Notes: generated by a model not told the origin, from the letters alone. A DNA stretch of 64,000 nt from Jaapia argillacea MUCL 33604 (GCA_000697665.1 KL197710.1:170078-234077); one strand, 5' to 3'; positions 1 through 13,263 are shown, counted from the first letter of the stretch. Numbers and translations are program-made.

Positions 1-18
1 GTCGCTGATTCTTTGCAG

Positions 19-1966
19 AGGCAATTGGGGAGTAGACCTACAAGCCGGGTCGCAATATGGATATAAACTTCTCTTTATTGTTTTGTTGTCTGGTCTGTTT
101 GCCGTATTTTTCCAGGTGTGTGAATTCCTTGCGTCTCCCGTTGAACCACACTGATGTCTTCGAAGGCTTTGGCAAGCCGCCTAGGCTGTGTAACTGGGCT
201 AGGTACGCTGAATACTCCATACTCCTGCCGGGATTCCTGACGTCTCTGTCGTAGACCTGGCTGCCCATTGTCGACTACTGCTTTACAATCGATCCAACCA
301 CCCAAGAGTAATTCGATGGACCATGCTCTATCCTCTATATGTGCTCTCCGAGATTGCTGTCATCGCTACAGACTTGGCGGAGCTTCTGGGATCAGCAATC
401 GCCCTCTGTATGCTCTTTCCCAGTCTGCCCTTATGGGGAGGCGTGCTCCTCACTGCCTCCGACGTCCTTCTTCTCTTGGCTATTGGTGATCCCTTGCGCG
501 GACGCCCTGCAAAGTTGTTCGAATCAGTTATCGCTATATTGGTGAGTCAACAGACGTATTGTTCGATGCTGCCAGTCATTAATCTCTCGACGAAGGTTCT
601 TGCCGTTTTAGTTTCCATGTCAATCATCATCTCAAAAATCTCTATCAACTGGGGGGATGCATTTGACGGATTCATCCCTTCCAAGCCTGTCTTCCAGTCT
701 GGCGGCCTGTATACCTGTGAGTATCCCCGGACATACTTCGAGGGTATCAACCCTTACATCCATTTCTAGCAATTGGAATTATTGGTGCCACTTGCATGCC
801 TCGTAAGTGTTCAGACGATTTTATGCTTACAATCGATTCTTATAGTCTACTCAGATAGCATATTTCTTGGTTCTTTCCTCTCCACGCAGGATAGAACTAC
901 CTCCGTGAAGATCGACCTCCCTTCCACTTTCTCAAATTCCAGCATATCTTTAGAAACATCTGCATCTTCTCCACCGCAACCTCGCCATGTAGCCCCATCT
1001 CTCCGTAGATACTTCATCAATATGTTTCGTCCCACGCAGTCAGAGAGGGTTTTCGACGATGTCAAATGTCACGCCGAAAGGGAGAACAATTCGCTTTCGT
1101 TCATCCGTCGTCATCTGTATCACGGATACGTCGATTTGGTCGTCAGTCTCCTTGGAGTTGCAGTTGTGATCAACGCTTTGTGAGTCCTTTTCATTTCTCT
1201 TAACTTTGGCATGCGCTCATGTTGGTACCTCTTCAGTATTTTGATTCTTGCCAGCGCCGTGTTTTATTATGGCGACGGGGAAAACCCATCAGTTGTACCG
1301 GCCAGTCTTTTCGATGCTCATGATCTCATCGGAACCTGGGTCAGCAAACGTACGTCCGAGATAATTCCAATCTGCATTGTTTACTCATTATCTATTGCAG
1401 CCGCCGCCGTTTTATTCGCATTGGCCCTGCTGTGCGCTGGTCAAAGTTCCTCGATTATTGCGACAGTCGCCGGCCAGGTCATTTGTGAGGGCTTCATTCA
1501 TTGGAAGATTTCGGTGGGTTCTCCACCTTCACCGCATGCAGCACGTTGTTGATGGTTTCTCTAGCCTGTTCTACGTCGCCTCTTCACCAGGACTCTCGGG
1601 CTCATCCCTTCGGTTGTCGTGGCCGTCGCAGCAGGTCGTCCCGGCATTGACACCTTGTTGGTCGCTTCCCAGGTCGTCCTTTCCATTGTTCTTCCTTTCA
1701 TCGTCTTTCCCTTGGTATTCCTCACGTCATCAAAGTCGATCATGTCGGTCAAGAAACCCATAGACATCACGGACTCCGCGCCTGTTGATTTGCCGGCCCA
1801 GAACGAATCCGCAGAGATTGTTCCCACTGTTGCAGAAGCGAGCGTAGAGGTTGTGTCCTTCGCGAACAATGTCTTCACAAAATGGTTGGGCTATCTCGTT
1901 TGGCTCGTCATACTGGTCGCGAACGTTTATGTGATAGTGACTCTGGCTTTGGGCGAGGACTCTTGA
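19..1966 (+). CDS. NRAMP-family divalent metal transporter (5' part outside window)
   Basis: Proton-coupled Mn/Fe-type metal transporter of the NRAMP/SMF family, a polytopic membrane protein. The visible part starts at an exon beginning at 19, just after an acceptor; it reads GNWGVDLQAGSQYGYKL, the end of the family's TM1 metal-binding DPGNW motif, whose D-P must lie on the previous exon. Later exons give ATDLAELLGSAIAL (TM3 region), WGDAFDGFIPSKPVFQSGGLYT, and the TM6 motif MPHS. That motif is split by an intron at about 800-852 and restored exactly by splicing (C-MPH-SIFLGSFLSTQDR). The C-terminal exons carry further hydrophobic helices and a final membrane segment ending TLALGEDS before TGA at 1964-1966. 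At least six introns of 45-80 nt are visible. Both signature motifs are intact, so it looks functional. Whether the substrate is Mn or Fe cannot be decided here. It is convergent with UTP14 (stop at 2154). Confidence 0.95.
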
Positions 1967-2153
1967 AATAGCTAGAAGTAATACATTGTATCATCAGCCA
2001 CAGGTTGTTTGTTAAATTCATTTGGGATTCCTGAAACAATGTAATACCAATTAGCAGCGACCTAGAGGTCGTTCCTTTGAATGGCACCAATTTTGATACA
2101 GGATGTGAGCAGATATTGACGTGGACATTAAAACATGGGGAGAGCGGTGTGGA

Positions 2154-5100
2154 TTATGATAGCTTCTCCAGAGGGTTGATGATCGCTCCCATCTGAACGT
2201 AGAATCAGCAGGGGTTTCAACCATAATGTGCTCATAGAACCCACCTTCTTGACGACTTTGGGCAAGGTTCCCCGTTGGAACCCAAGCCGTGTATTCCATT
2301 CAGTACCTATTGGAGCCTCAATACTGCGCTCGTACTGGGCTTTGCTCGTATACGGGTAAGGGAGGTCCTTAACCATATACTTGGCCGCCTTCTTGTCACG
2401 TTTCTCTGAGATGATAACGTGTGCCTTGTTATAGTCGGCTCGAGACTTGGGATCGACACCCGCGACCTTTTTGATGAGGTGAGGTTTTGGTGCTTGGCGT
2501 CGGGCACCTTTTCCTCCCCACGAGCCCTGGGAAGAAGTTAGGTTGAATTGGGGAGTATAGAAGTGACGATGAGACCCACCCATCCAGGAAGAGTGGTGTC
2601 AACTTCATGAGGAGCGTCCTCTTGCATCTCCTTTCGCTTCATTGCCTCGAATTCCTAGTGGCGTAATGTCAATAGCGAATCTCCTGGCTATATCGAATAT
2701 GCTCACTTGAACGACATTGTCGCCAGCAAACGCGCGAGCTACCAAGTCTCGTTGTTCGAAAGGCTTAACCCCACCCTTCTTGCCCTTCCTTTCAAGAGCC
2801 TTCTCCTGCTCTTCGACTTCACTGTCACCATTCTCATCCTCCGATCCTTCTCGTCGAGGCTCCTGAGCCTTTTTCTTCTCAGATTCTGTTGTCGATGTCG
2901 AAGCGCCGGGTTTGTCGATAACCAGCACATCATCCATCGAAATCTCAACCAAAGCGTCCTCCTTGGCCTTCTCCTTCTCCTCCTCCCTCTTCTTCATCCT
3001 CTTTCTCAACTTATTCTTCGACTTGTCAACGCTGGCACTCTCTTTCGCAACTACTACTTCGTTCTTCTTTCGAGGTGCTGTAGTGCTGGTGGTTTGGGGG
3101 GCGAGCCACGGGTTGACTTTCTCTGTAGAAGAAGCGGATGGGGGTGGGGGTGGGGAATAAGCCGGAGGGTGATGTTCCGGCAGGTCGGTGGATTTGAGTG
3201 TGACACTGGAAGTGTCAGAAGGTAATGAACCTAACTGTCGGGGCTGTTGTCCCGTCTACGAAATAAACAATGAGATAAAACGGGCATCGCAAACCAAAGA
3301 ATCAAGTACTGACCAATGTACCTGGTCTTGCCTGCACTCGCCCTCCAACTCTTTGAACAGCCACACCACTCGATTCACCCTCCCCAACTTCTCCTCCAAC
3401 TTCCTCATCGCCCTCCCCTTCTCCTCCCACACCTCCCATCTCTTTAACGAAATCATCAGCCACCCTATCCGCCTTCTGCCGATCCCTAGCCATAGCATCC
3501 TTCATAAACTTCATATTAAAAATGCTCTTGTGTCCCCTCGCCACCTCCTCCTCCCCTACACCTCCATCCACCTCCAGCGCAGCGAGCTCTTCGAACGCAC
3601 TGGCTTTCAACTGCTCCAAATCTCCCTCCCCTCCTTCGTCATCATCATCCGATTTACCATCATCAGATCCACTCCCCTCACCGCGAATCTTCTTCCTCAA
3701 CTTCTCCCCCCTCTCCAACATCTCCAACATCTCCATCCTCTGATCACCATCCAATTCATTCCTGCCTTTCATAGCTTTCGCCCACTTGCCAGTATTCTTG
3801 TGTCTCAACGTAGCCCTCTCCTTCGCCCTCTCCACCTCTCTCTTCATCCTCTTTTCATCATCATCGTCATCTTCTCCATCTCCTTCCCCGCCATCAAGCT
3901 TAGCCAACAACTTCGCCTTCTCCCTCTTCTTGATCTTCCGAAAAGTCTTACTCTTAATCTTCGCAACCCTCTTCGCCTTAATCTCAGCTCTAAACATCAA
4001 ATCCCGCATCTTCCGTAACTCGGCTCGACGAGCAGAGACTTCTTCGATGGAAAGCGCGTTCAGTTTCAGTTCTTCCGTTTGGGAGATTTCAGATTCCCGT
4101 AGGTTGGCTAGTTTGAGGAGTTTGTCGACGGAGGATTCGAGTTCGGTCGTAGGCTAACACACCCAAAAAGCAAAAACGGGATCGCGTTCAGATCTAATCC
4201 AAAATGAAGGGGGAAATGGACTTAACGTACCTTGAACTTTGCAGTCAACTCCATATTAGAGCTCCTCCCGATAGGATGAGATTGTAACGGGAAACTGAGA
4301 TGATCAGCTTCCCTAATCCTCTTCATACTCTCCTTCCATTTATCAACCTCCTCCTTGGTCTGTTCATAAGCAGCCTCCCTATCCAACCTATCCTGCGTCC
4401 TTTGGGGTAACGGAGCTGATAACGGACCGGATTTGGAAGAAGATGACGCGACGAGAGGTTTGATGGATTTCTTTAGGGAGAGGAGGGTGGAGGATTGGGA
4501 GGCGAGAGGAGCGAGGAGGTCATTTAGGCTTAGTTTATTTGGACCTAGGATACGGAGTTGTAGGTTAGAAAGATTTTTCGTAAACGAAGCAAGATGGAGA
4601 CATACCGGAAGATGTCCCAAACTCATTCTCCATCCCAGCAGATGTCATCTCCTTCAAATATCGACGTTTGCGTGCGGGGGCACCCACATCCCCTTCGTCA
4701 TGGTCGGAACCTTTGCGTTTTTGAGATGTGGAAGGGAGGGAGGTTATGAATGTGTTGAGGGTGGATAAGGCTTCTGGGTCTGGTTCTTCGTCCGAAGGTG
4801 AGATATCTGAGGTGGGGTGCATCGGCTCGTCTTCCCCCTCGTCGTCATCGTCATCGTCCTGTTCATCTCCCTCCGAACCGTCCTGTCCATCTACTTGCGA
4901 CTCGTTCTCGTCTACATCCTTCTCCACGTTCCTAGGTCTCTCATACTCGACAGACCCAGCTTCGCTCGCGATATCAGGATCACCCCTCCCATCCAGCACT
5001 TCCAGAAGATCAATAAATTCATCATCCTCTCCCTCTTCTTCTTCATCCTCGTCCTCATCTGACCCGTCGCCTTCAGAAATTCTCCGTGAAGACGGTCGAA

Positions 5101-5710
5101 AAGCGGGTTGATCTTCATCCCCATCATCATCCTCATTCAAATCCACCTCAGCGAACCTAACAGACCTCTCACCAACTTTCCCCTTCCCGTTCCCCTTATT
5201 CCCTCCCGCCGAACCAGCCTTTCCTTTCTTCTTCACACCCGCCAAAACCCGTCAATCCATTTTCGAAATCAGAAAAGAATAGAAGCAAGTCACCTTCAAG
5301 TCCGAAGCAAAAGTAAACCCAGCAAATCTCTCCTCATCACTCTCCTCAAAAGCCTCATCACTATCAATCTCTTCATCATCCTCTTCATCTATTTTCTCAT
5401 CATCGACGTTCTCACCTATCAACCTTGGTCTTCCTCCTCCACTCCCTCCTACCCCTTCCCAGCCTCCCCCCTCATCATCATCCTCATCCTCATTACGCAA
5501 AGGTAGGTCTTCGTCTCGATCTAGAGTTAGAGAGACACCGGCTCTTGACCGGCGAGTTTTTTGTGTTTCGTATTCGTATACATCCTCAACTCCTGGTTTG
5601 GAGGAGGATGGTTTGCGGGAGTGACGGTTTGCGTAGCCTATTGCGTTAGATTTGGCTTTGGATTTGTGTGATGGTTTGGACGGCCGAAGGGGTTTATGTG
5701 CTCGGGCCAT
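2154..5710 (-). CDS. UTP14: U3 snoRNP-associated protein Utp14 (SSU processome)
   Basis: Component of the small-subunit processome in the nucleolus; Utp14 activates the helicase Dhr1 during 18S rRNA maturation. The start is the ATG at 5710 (MARAHKPLRPSKPSHK), not the upstream in-frame non-ATG codons. The N-terminal third holds long Asp/Glu runs; the middle is a Lys/Arg-rich coiled-coil region (e.g. RAEIKAKRVAKIKSK). The C-terminal block is the most diagnostic: an exon ending TTLPGW joins GSWGGKGARR, then HLIKKVAGVDPKSRADYNKA, ISEKRDKKAAKYMVKDLPYP, and GFQRGTLPKVVKK. A final intron (GTGGGT...TTCAG) leads to MGAIINPLEKLS and a TAA at 2156-2154. Roughly seven exons; length (about 900 residues) is normal for the family. 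Small gene-to-gene distance to the ubiquitin gene (365 nt). Confidence 0.96.
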
Positions 5711-6074
5711 GGTCGAACCAGTGAATGCAGTTGAAGCTGCTGGTGGTTGCAGGAGAGAAAAGTCGAGCACGTGATGTTTTCTGGAAAATGAAGTCGTTAC
5801 TTCGAGCATGGATTTAGGAAACCTTCGACGTTCATTGTTGTAGGCAGATCGGGCATTACAGATGACAGGGCTCTCAAATACTTGGACAGTATGGAATGTG
5901 GATCGAAGAGGTTCCCAAACCCGTAACGAGGTCTCTCATATGCATGTCATGTTTTGCATGTTGAAATGAGATACATAGAGAACTGGCGTGCAACTCATCA
6001 TCCTCCCCACAGCGTAGAGCTCCCTACCACACAGCGCTTCCAACGCCACCACAATCCGAATCGAAGCGAGTAGA
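5711..6074. other. Intergenic: UTP14 promoter / ubiquitin-eL40 3' flank
   Basis: Between the 3' end of the ubiquitin-eL40 gene and the UTP14 start. No reading frame with family character and no repeat was seen. Confidence 0.6.
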
Positions 6075-6782
<708 letters not shown>

Positions 6783-6972
6783 TTACTTGTTTGATTTCAG
6801 TTCTCAACTTTATTGTCGTTTGACTCTGGTGATACTTTACCCCCAGGACTTCTGGCCATGCTGCTACCTCACTCACCCATATCAGGAATGTTGTCGTGCG
6901 CTGTTTCTGGTACCAGGACGCCAGCAAGTCTACCTCCTGTGTCGTTCATAAAAGGACTTGGGATTTCATGTT

Positions 6973-7035
6973 CCCTCGGAAGTTATCCCGGGTTCATCGC
7001 CGTAATCTCCAGAGACTGGTCCTTCTGTTGAGATA
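6973..7035 (+). repeat. Imperfect direct repeat, copy 1
   Basis: Shares about 50 aligned positions with 7183-7240, including CTCGGAAGTTATC, CATC.CCG and ATCTCCA, with a few indels. Noncoding, probably an old local duplication. Confidence 0.55.
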
Positions 7036-7182
7036 CGGTGTCTGGAAGAACCAGTCCTGCCTCGTCTTTGGAAACTCTCGTCGCTCCCGCCCATTGGGAT
7101 GGTGGCCGTATCTCCATGCCATCGTGTACAACGACGCGGTATGCTACAATATCAGTCCAACAAGCCTCCCGTTGTCTGGCTC

Positions 7183-7240
7183 TCTCGGAAGTTATCCGGA
7201 TACATCTCCGCGATCTCCAACGTCTTCTGCTGACAACGAA
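7183..7240 (+). repeat. Imperfect direct repeat, copy 2
   Basis: Partner of 6973-7035, about 210 nt downstream in the same orientation. Confidence 0.55.
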
Positions 7241-7387
7241 CTATGAATACCAAATGATATCATATCAGGATCACTACTAGCCCAGGTCTTTGTCATCCAT
7301 CCCACTTCCAACCCAACGAGATATAACTTCCCTACCTCCCCTCCAATTCTTCTCCAACAATCCGAAGCCAAATACCACTGACCAACC

Positions 7388-8528
7388 ATGGCTCCCATCC
7401 CCCAAATGCAAGCAATCCATTTCTCCAAACCCGGATCCCCATCCGTCCTAACTCTTACAACAACGCACCTCCCTTCCCTCGAATCACCCTACGACATCCT
7501 CGTCAAGATCCACAGTTGCGCTCTCAACCCCGTAGACACCAAGATCCGTCAAGGCGCTTTCCCCTCGCACCCCATCCTCGGATTCGACGCATCGGGCACG
7601 GTAATCGCTTCATCCCCTCAGGCCCTATATAAACCGGGGGATGAAGTCATGTATGCTGGCGCTCTTGGGAGGTCAGGATCGAATGCTCAGTATGGAGTTG
7701 TGGATTCTAGGATTGTTGGGAGGAAACCGAAGGGATGGACGTGGGAGGATGCAGCGGGATTACCGTTGGTTGGGTTGACTGCTTGGGAAATGCTTGAGGG
7801 GCATTTTGGGTTGAGGCCATTTGAGGGGACGAAGAAGGAAGAGACGCTTTTGATTATTAATGGTGCTGGTGGGGTCGGGAGTGCAGCTACGCAACTTGCT
7901 AGGAAGGTGTGTTCGAAGTCGTTGCCCAGGGGCGGTTCTTTTGATTTACTGATGGATGGAAAGGTTTTTAATATTAAGAACGTGGTTGTTACAGCGTCCA
8001 GGAAGGAAACTATTGAGTGGGCCAAGAAGAACGGTGCAACCCATGTTATCAATCATCATGAAGAACTCGGTATGTCGTCCGGGCTCAAACGCACGATCCC
8101 AAAAGCTAACGTCCATATCAGCTCCCCAGCTCGAGAAACTAGGCCTGGTCCCCACACTGGCCTTTATCTGCTACGATACCACCACTTACCTCGAACCCCT
8201 CTGCAAAGTGATGTCTCCATGGGGCAAAATCGGTTCCATAGTCGAAGTAACTCAACCGCTCAATTTCCATATCATGGACGCATTCTCCAAATCCCTTTCC
8301 TTCCACTGGGAATTCATGCTTTCAAAACCTGCGCATCAGTTTGATTTAGAATCGCAAGGGAGGATGTTGAATGATTTAGCCAAGGCTGCTGAAGAAGGTT
8401 TGGTGGGGAGTTTGGTTTGGAGGAAGGAGGTGTTGAGTGTGGAGAATTTGAGGAAGTATCATGAGATTGTTGGGGAAGGGAAGGGGATGGGTAAGGTTGT
8501 GTTTGAGGTTAGGGATACGATCGAGTGA
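7388..8528 (+). CDS. Zinc-type alcohol dehydrogenase / quinone oxidoreductase-like protein (MDR superfamily)
   Basis: NAD(P)H-dependent oxidoreductase of the medium-chain dehydrogenase/reductase superfamily, close to the zinc-binding alcohol dehydrogenase-like/quinone reductase group. The ATG at 7388 gives MAPIPQMQAIHFSKPGSPSV. A GroES-like N-terminal domain (residues about 1-135) includes ALNPVDTKIRQG and LGFDASGTV; then the Rossmann domain with INGAGGVGSAATQLARK, the canonical GxGGVG nucleotide-binding loop. Two introns follow: one after ARK (GTGTGT from about 7908) and one after NHHEEL (GTATGT). They join VVVTASRKETIEWAKKNGAT and APQLEKLGLVPTLAFICYDT. The stop is TGA 8526-8528. There is no cluster of zinc-ligand cysteines, as expected for quinone-reductase-like members, so catalysis is probably zinc-free. 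The substrate is unknown. Confidence 0.92.
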
Positions 8529-9222
8529 TTGTGAGGTGGTCGGTGGAGCTGTGGGAGAATGGGTGAGGTATCGTGGTAAGCTGTATCGCTATCTTTATCG
8601 AATATAATCGTCTTTGTGTTCTTCCCTGTCTACCTGTCTCTCCTTCAACTTATCCCCATGTCTGAGCGCTCGACGATAGGCAACGCCTATGGGTCGAAGG
8701 AAGCTTGAAGTCTGATCGACACATCCTCGATTCGAGCTTCTTCTCCATATGCTATAGTGTGCCGAACAGCCTTGGAATCTACCCTCCCTCCGAGCTGATA
8801 ACAATCCAGTCACTTGTCCCCTTCCACCTTTGTGTCCCGTGAAAAAGTAGGGTCACGGCGATCCATGCCCATCAGAACGCTCGGTGATTACGCACCTCTG
8901 AACTTTTCAAGGGGTAAGAATCGAAGGGAACAGCCAATGGAGTTGCATATACTCATCCCCTGCGACCGGCAACTGTTCGTAGCATACGCATCCCTGCTTA
9001 CAGCCGTTATCACCAGCTGCTTGGTAGCTATTATACCCTATGCGGACCACCCCCTTCTTCACTGTCTGAAAAAGTCTAGGCTGATTTCTTGGCATATACC
9101 CCACTGCTAATTCGCTTTACGTTCACCAGTCGCTTTGCTTGCTAACACTAATAACGCTCGTTGTCGTTCAAAACAATCTTTTTTTTGAGGAGTCGCAGCT
9201 CGCGTAGAGACGGCGTTTGTTG
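8529..9222. other. Intergenic
   Basis: About 690 nt with no supportable gene on either strand; a T-run lies at 9179-9186, upstream of the next gene. Confidence 0.6.
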
Positions 9223-11231
9223 ATGGCGGATTTTCAGCTCGTTGATCCTCGTGGTTGGGAGTATGATCTTCAATCTGTCCGTCTTTTCATCTCGCCTTTG
9301 CGTTTGGAGGGTCGTTCTATTCATGCCATCTTTACTATATCTTGTTAGGTCTACTCGGCGTACCTTGGACACTTTCAACTTTACAACATACCCTGGTGAG
9401 TCTCCCTTCCGCGTTGCCAGGGCTGGGTGGGGTTGACGCCGGGAACCGACGTAGGTATGAACGGTCCTGGGGAGTGTTATTCGAGTCCTTCGACGACTTT
9501 CTGGCGTTCTCGTGGCCCGTCATCGCCGTCACGGATGCTTGGACTGGAAAAGCTCACGTCGTAACTCGGATGACTTCCATTGGTGCTTTCCTCAAAATGA
9601 TCAAAACAAGGTAAGAGGACCCCGTCCTTCCATCGCCGCAGAACACCAATATCCCCTCCCAATCCAGATTTGGCGAAACCCTACCCAACGTCGAAAATAT
9701 CCTCAAGGTCTCCCCATTCGAGAACAACCAACGACCGCTCCGCACGGTATCCGACTGGTCCTCGTACAAGAAGATATACGCGACCCTCCCTGCTGTAACT
9801 CAAACCGCCTACCGAACGCGTGTAAGGCAAGGAGAACCCAAGGCGATTAAGGAGTTGTGGGAGAGGAAGGATAGGACGTTTTTGGCTATTGATTTTGAGT
9901 GGTCTGAGAGGAATACTTCGAGTTGTTTGGAGTGGGGTTATGCTGCTGTTCGGTGCGGCCATTTAGAAGCGTACGTGTTTTGGATTTGTGATTTATCTAT
10001 GTGTTGGGTTTATGGTTTGGTGGTAGGCTTGGAGCTTGGCCACCTGTTCCGGAGAGAAATTATCGGTTTGTGTTCTCGGTTGTTATCGGGAGTTGGGTTT
10101 GCTGATGATGGATTATCAGGAAAGGGCACTATATCGTGCAAGAATATGTCGACAAAGTCCAGAATAGACATCAACCAACGTATCCATGGCAGGTGAGTCC
10201 TTCCGGACACCCTACGATGATCCTTCGGTTGACGTTTCACTCTTCTAGTACGCGGTAAGATCTCCCTCACGAAGTGTCGCCTTGTCATCTGTTTGACCAT
10301 TTCCTCAGTTTGGCCAAAGTCAAGTTGTCGGCAAGGCAAAGCTACCTCAAATTATTCAGGCCGTTATCAGGTTTGAGTCCTATGCAGTCCTGCAGCCAGG
10401 CCAAGATGCTCATCCTTCATTCTTTTCTTTGTCGTCTGTAGTAGTCTGGTCAGCCCTGACTCGGAAAGCACTCCAAACAACCTCGTCCTAGTCGCACATG
10501 GGATCAGTGGGGACCTCAATCGTCTCGAAGAGATGAAAATCAGTGCGTCCTTTCCCTTCTCCTACCCGTAACCCAAGAGTAATAAATCTAATTTCGCAGA
10601 GATACCACATAACGTCCTCATAATCGACACCGCCTCTTACGAACGCGAGCTCTTCAACAAAGGTCACCGAGGTGTAATGGAAGACGCCAAAACCGGCAAA
10701 CCTCGTCTCCCAGGTTCGACGCTGTCACTCGGCAGTCTCATCGGCTCGCTCGGTCTCGAAGTTTCATGCACACTTCACAACTCCGGCAACGACGCTTTCT
10801 TGTGTTTGTTGGCTCTTCAAATGTTGTTGGATCCTGAGAATACGAAGATTCCACCAACTATGGTTGGGAATGGACAGGGGCAAATGGGGATGATGGTCAG
10901 GGCTGGGAGTAGGAGTCCCGTGCCTCCGCCGATGGGAACGACCATGTCGATGCCGATGATGACCGGTTATCCGTATATGCTCACTCCTTCTCCCATGGGT
11001 TTATCGTCTTCGATGTCAACTCCACCCCCGGACGGGTACTTCGACGATTCCACTCGAGGTCGAAAGGCCAAGTACGCTTCAGCCTACCTCCCTACGCCCG
11101 GTAGTAGTAGAAACTCCAGGAAGACGACTGCAATGGCCGTATCAGATGAGTTGGGAATGAAGAGCCAGCCGGTGAATAGTGAGGCTCTTAACAGATCGTT
11201 GAGGAACCTGACTCTCGCAGAGAATCTGTAG
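9223..11231 (+). CDS. Gfd2/YDR514C-like protein with DEDDh exonuclease-type fold
   Basis: Fungal protein of the Gfd2/YDR514C C-terminal domain family (ribonuclease H-like fold); the yeast relatives are linked to mRNA export. The core runs from about 9866 to 10850: FLAIDFEWSE (D-x-E of exonuclease site I), GYAAVRCGHLEA, then exons for GHYIVQEYVDKVQNRHQPTY, NNLVLVAHGISGDLNRLEEM (Asp of site II) and LHNSGNDAFLCLLALQML (His...Asp of site III). All DEDDh residues appear present. Upstream, SFDDFLAFSWPVIAVTDAWT and RFGETLPNVENILKVSPFEN are typical flanks. The tail after 10860 is Met/Pro/Gly-rich and low-complexity. The start at 9223 (MADFQLVDPRGWEYD) is inferred: a 77-nt intron beginning GTTAGG joins it in phase to LGGVDAGNRRRYERSW. 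About seven introns. Stop TAG 11229-11231. Family call firm, start uncertain. Confidence 0.82.
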
Positions 11232-11366
11232 TTGTTACTTTTCCGCTTGGATTCTTTTGGACATTAGGGACTCAGAAACGGACACTTCCCAATCCTTTAT
11301 AGTACCGTACCCGCACCGAATGGATATGCGATTAATAACAGATGTACAAAAAGCACATCACGAAGC

Positions 11367-13263
11367 TCAGACTATCAGATAATCTTCCGTTGTAACACTC
11401 GCATCCTCCGAGAAGACAGTCTCAGCGCCGTTGTCTGCTTGAGTGACGGAAGTGACGTGTACACCAGCCATGCTTCCTTGGCCGACGAAAGTGGCTCTAA
11501 CGGGGAAGAAGGCCCCAGCATCGTCACCGCCGACGGTGAATTCGAGAGAACCGGAAGAGTTGGACGAGGAAATAAGGGGTATCGTCCAGTCCAGTGAGTG
11601 ACTGGAGCCGTTTAAAGCCCAATCACCTGAGTGGGAGGATACGGTAGGATATGACCCATCACTAGAGGAACCAGTAATCAGCGAGGTGAAACCACGAGTT
11701 GGGAAAATCTTACGGGAGGGGGATGGAGATGACAACGTCGTAGAGGGTAACATTTTCATTCTCGAGCTCGTACTCAATGTTGACATCGCATGTTCCGTCG
11801 TTCGACGGTGTGGGCCAGCAATTAACTGAGGAAGTCGGCTTAGTATCACCGTACCGTTGTGGCTGTTATGGGGTACTCACTGGATAGCGGAACGAGACTC
11901 TCATCCGTGCCGGCATACCTCCATCGCAGGACAGCCAGCGATTGTCCAACAGGGAAGCCACGGGAAGGATCTTTCAGCGCAATCACCCTCTCCTTTGATG
12001 GGACAAACTTCTCTACTTTAGGATGTTGTTTGAATTGTAATTCCGACCCCAGGTCGGTGCTGGGCGATGACAAGGATAGCTTGACACGAGCCAATGAGGA
12101 ATCTGAGATGAGCAAGTTCATATCACCCTTGAGTTCCATCGACTTGACACCGCCTTCACGGACGAGGGAGATCGAGATTTGCTCTTTGATAGCGATATGC
12201 ACGCTGAGACAAAGGGAGATTGATATGGTGGATTCAATGAAAATTTGGATCCTCACCTTTCTTGCACAACGGCAGGCAGACTTCCCCTCGCAGGTTTGTG
12301 CAAGGTAGGCTCAGGGCTAGCAGCCACAGCAGGAGTAGAGGGTGCCGAATCCTCAGGAGTATGAATCTCGCCGCCAAGCGCATCCAAAAGCTCTGCCTGC
12401 TTCGACTTCTTGCCCCCAAGCTTCATACCACCAGTCTTGAATTGTGGTCCTCGAGTGGAGGAAGCAGCCGGAGAAGAAGTACGAATGGGCGTAACATCCT
12501 GAGGAGGTTCGAATCGTGGGATTTGAGAATAGCCAGTAACGCCTCCACCCATGTATCCTCCACCACTTCCGCCACCATGGGTAGCTGCCCGTCGTTGTTG
12601 TTCACGTCGTTGCATTTCCAGTTGCTTGGCACGGCGTTTGAGTTCCTCTTTAGCCTCTGCTTCTTTATTCTGCGATGGGCTTAGTGGTGGTCAGGGAGAA
12701 CACGGGTCACACATACCCTGGCGATGATCTCTTGGATCTTCTCTTCGTGACTCTCCATCTCCAACACACTTCTAACCTGCATGAGATTGATCGGCTCCCG
12801 ATACCCTAAGCTCACAATCTCGTCGAATGCTCCCAACAGCTCAAACGAATTCTTTAGTATCTCTCGCTCTTCGGCGGTCCTGCACATATCTGAAACCACT
12901 CGGGCAAACAAATGAAGGGTGTCGATATCTTGGAGGATGTTGGAGGCTTTATTGGTGATAAGAAGAATGTAGAGGTCTTCCAGTGGTTGGTAGACATAAC
13001 GGACGTCCGCAGTTTCGATGGAGGTGTGCTGGGTGTTGGTCGGGATGAGTTTTGGGAACGATGCGAGGAGGGATTCAATCCTCGCTCGATTCATATCGCG
13101 GAATTGGCGAGAGATGACGGCTACTCCAGGGTGAGTAACATATCAGAAAGCGATGGTGAAATCCCTCACGCTTGCCGCCCTTCGTGCATATCGAGGCTGC
13201 GAGAACAACCTGATGAGAGTTCAGTTACTTGTATTGGCCGAAGCGGACGACAAGTCGTACCAT
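11367..13263 (-). CDS. RET2: Coatomer subunit delta (delta-COP, archain)
   Basis: COPI coat subunit of the F-subcomplex, acting in Golgi-to-ER retrograde transport. The N-terminal longin-like domain gives VVLAASICTKGGK, then SRQFRDMNRARIESLLASFP and VRYVYQPLEDLYILLITNKA. A Gly-rich linker (GGGSGGGYMGGG) and a Lys-rich patch KTGGMKLGGKKSKQAELLDA precede the C-terminal mu-homology domain: KEQISISLVREGGVKSMELK, RGFPVGQSLAVLRWRY, and LEFTVGGDDAGAFFPVRATF. Stop TGA 11369-11367. The start is unusual: the first exon appears to be only the ATG at 13263-13261, followed at once by an intron (GTACGA...CATCAG) and then GTT GTT CTC. A second intron splits the GGK-PVISRQF junction. Roughly seven exons; family length is normal. 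Confidence 0.95.

Noticed and set aside
3188-4018. 276-codon plus-strand frame
   Set aside because: Antisense shadow of the charged middle of UTP14 (repetitive S/P/L from reversed acidic codons).
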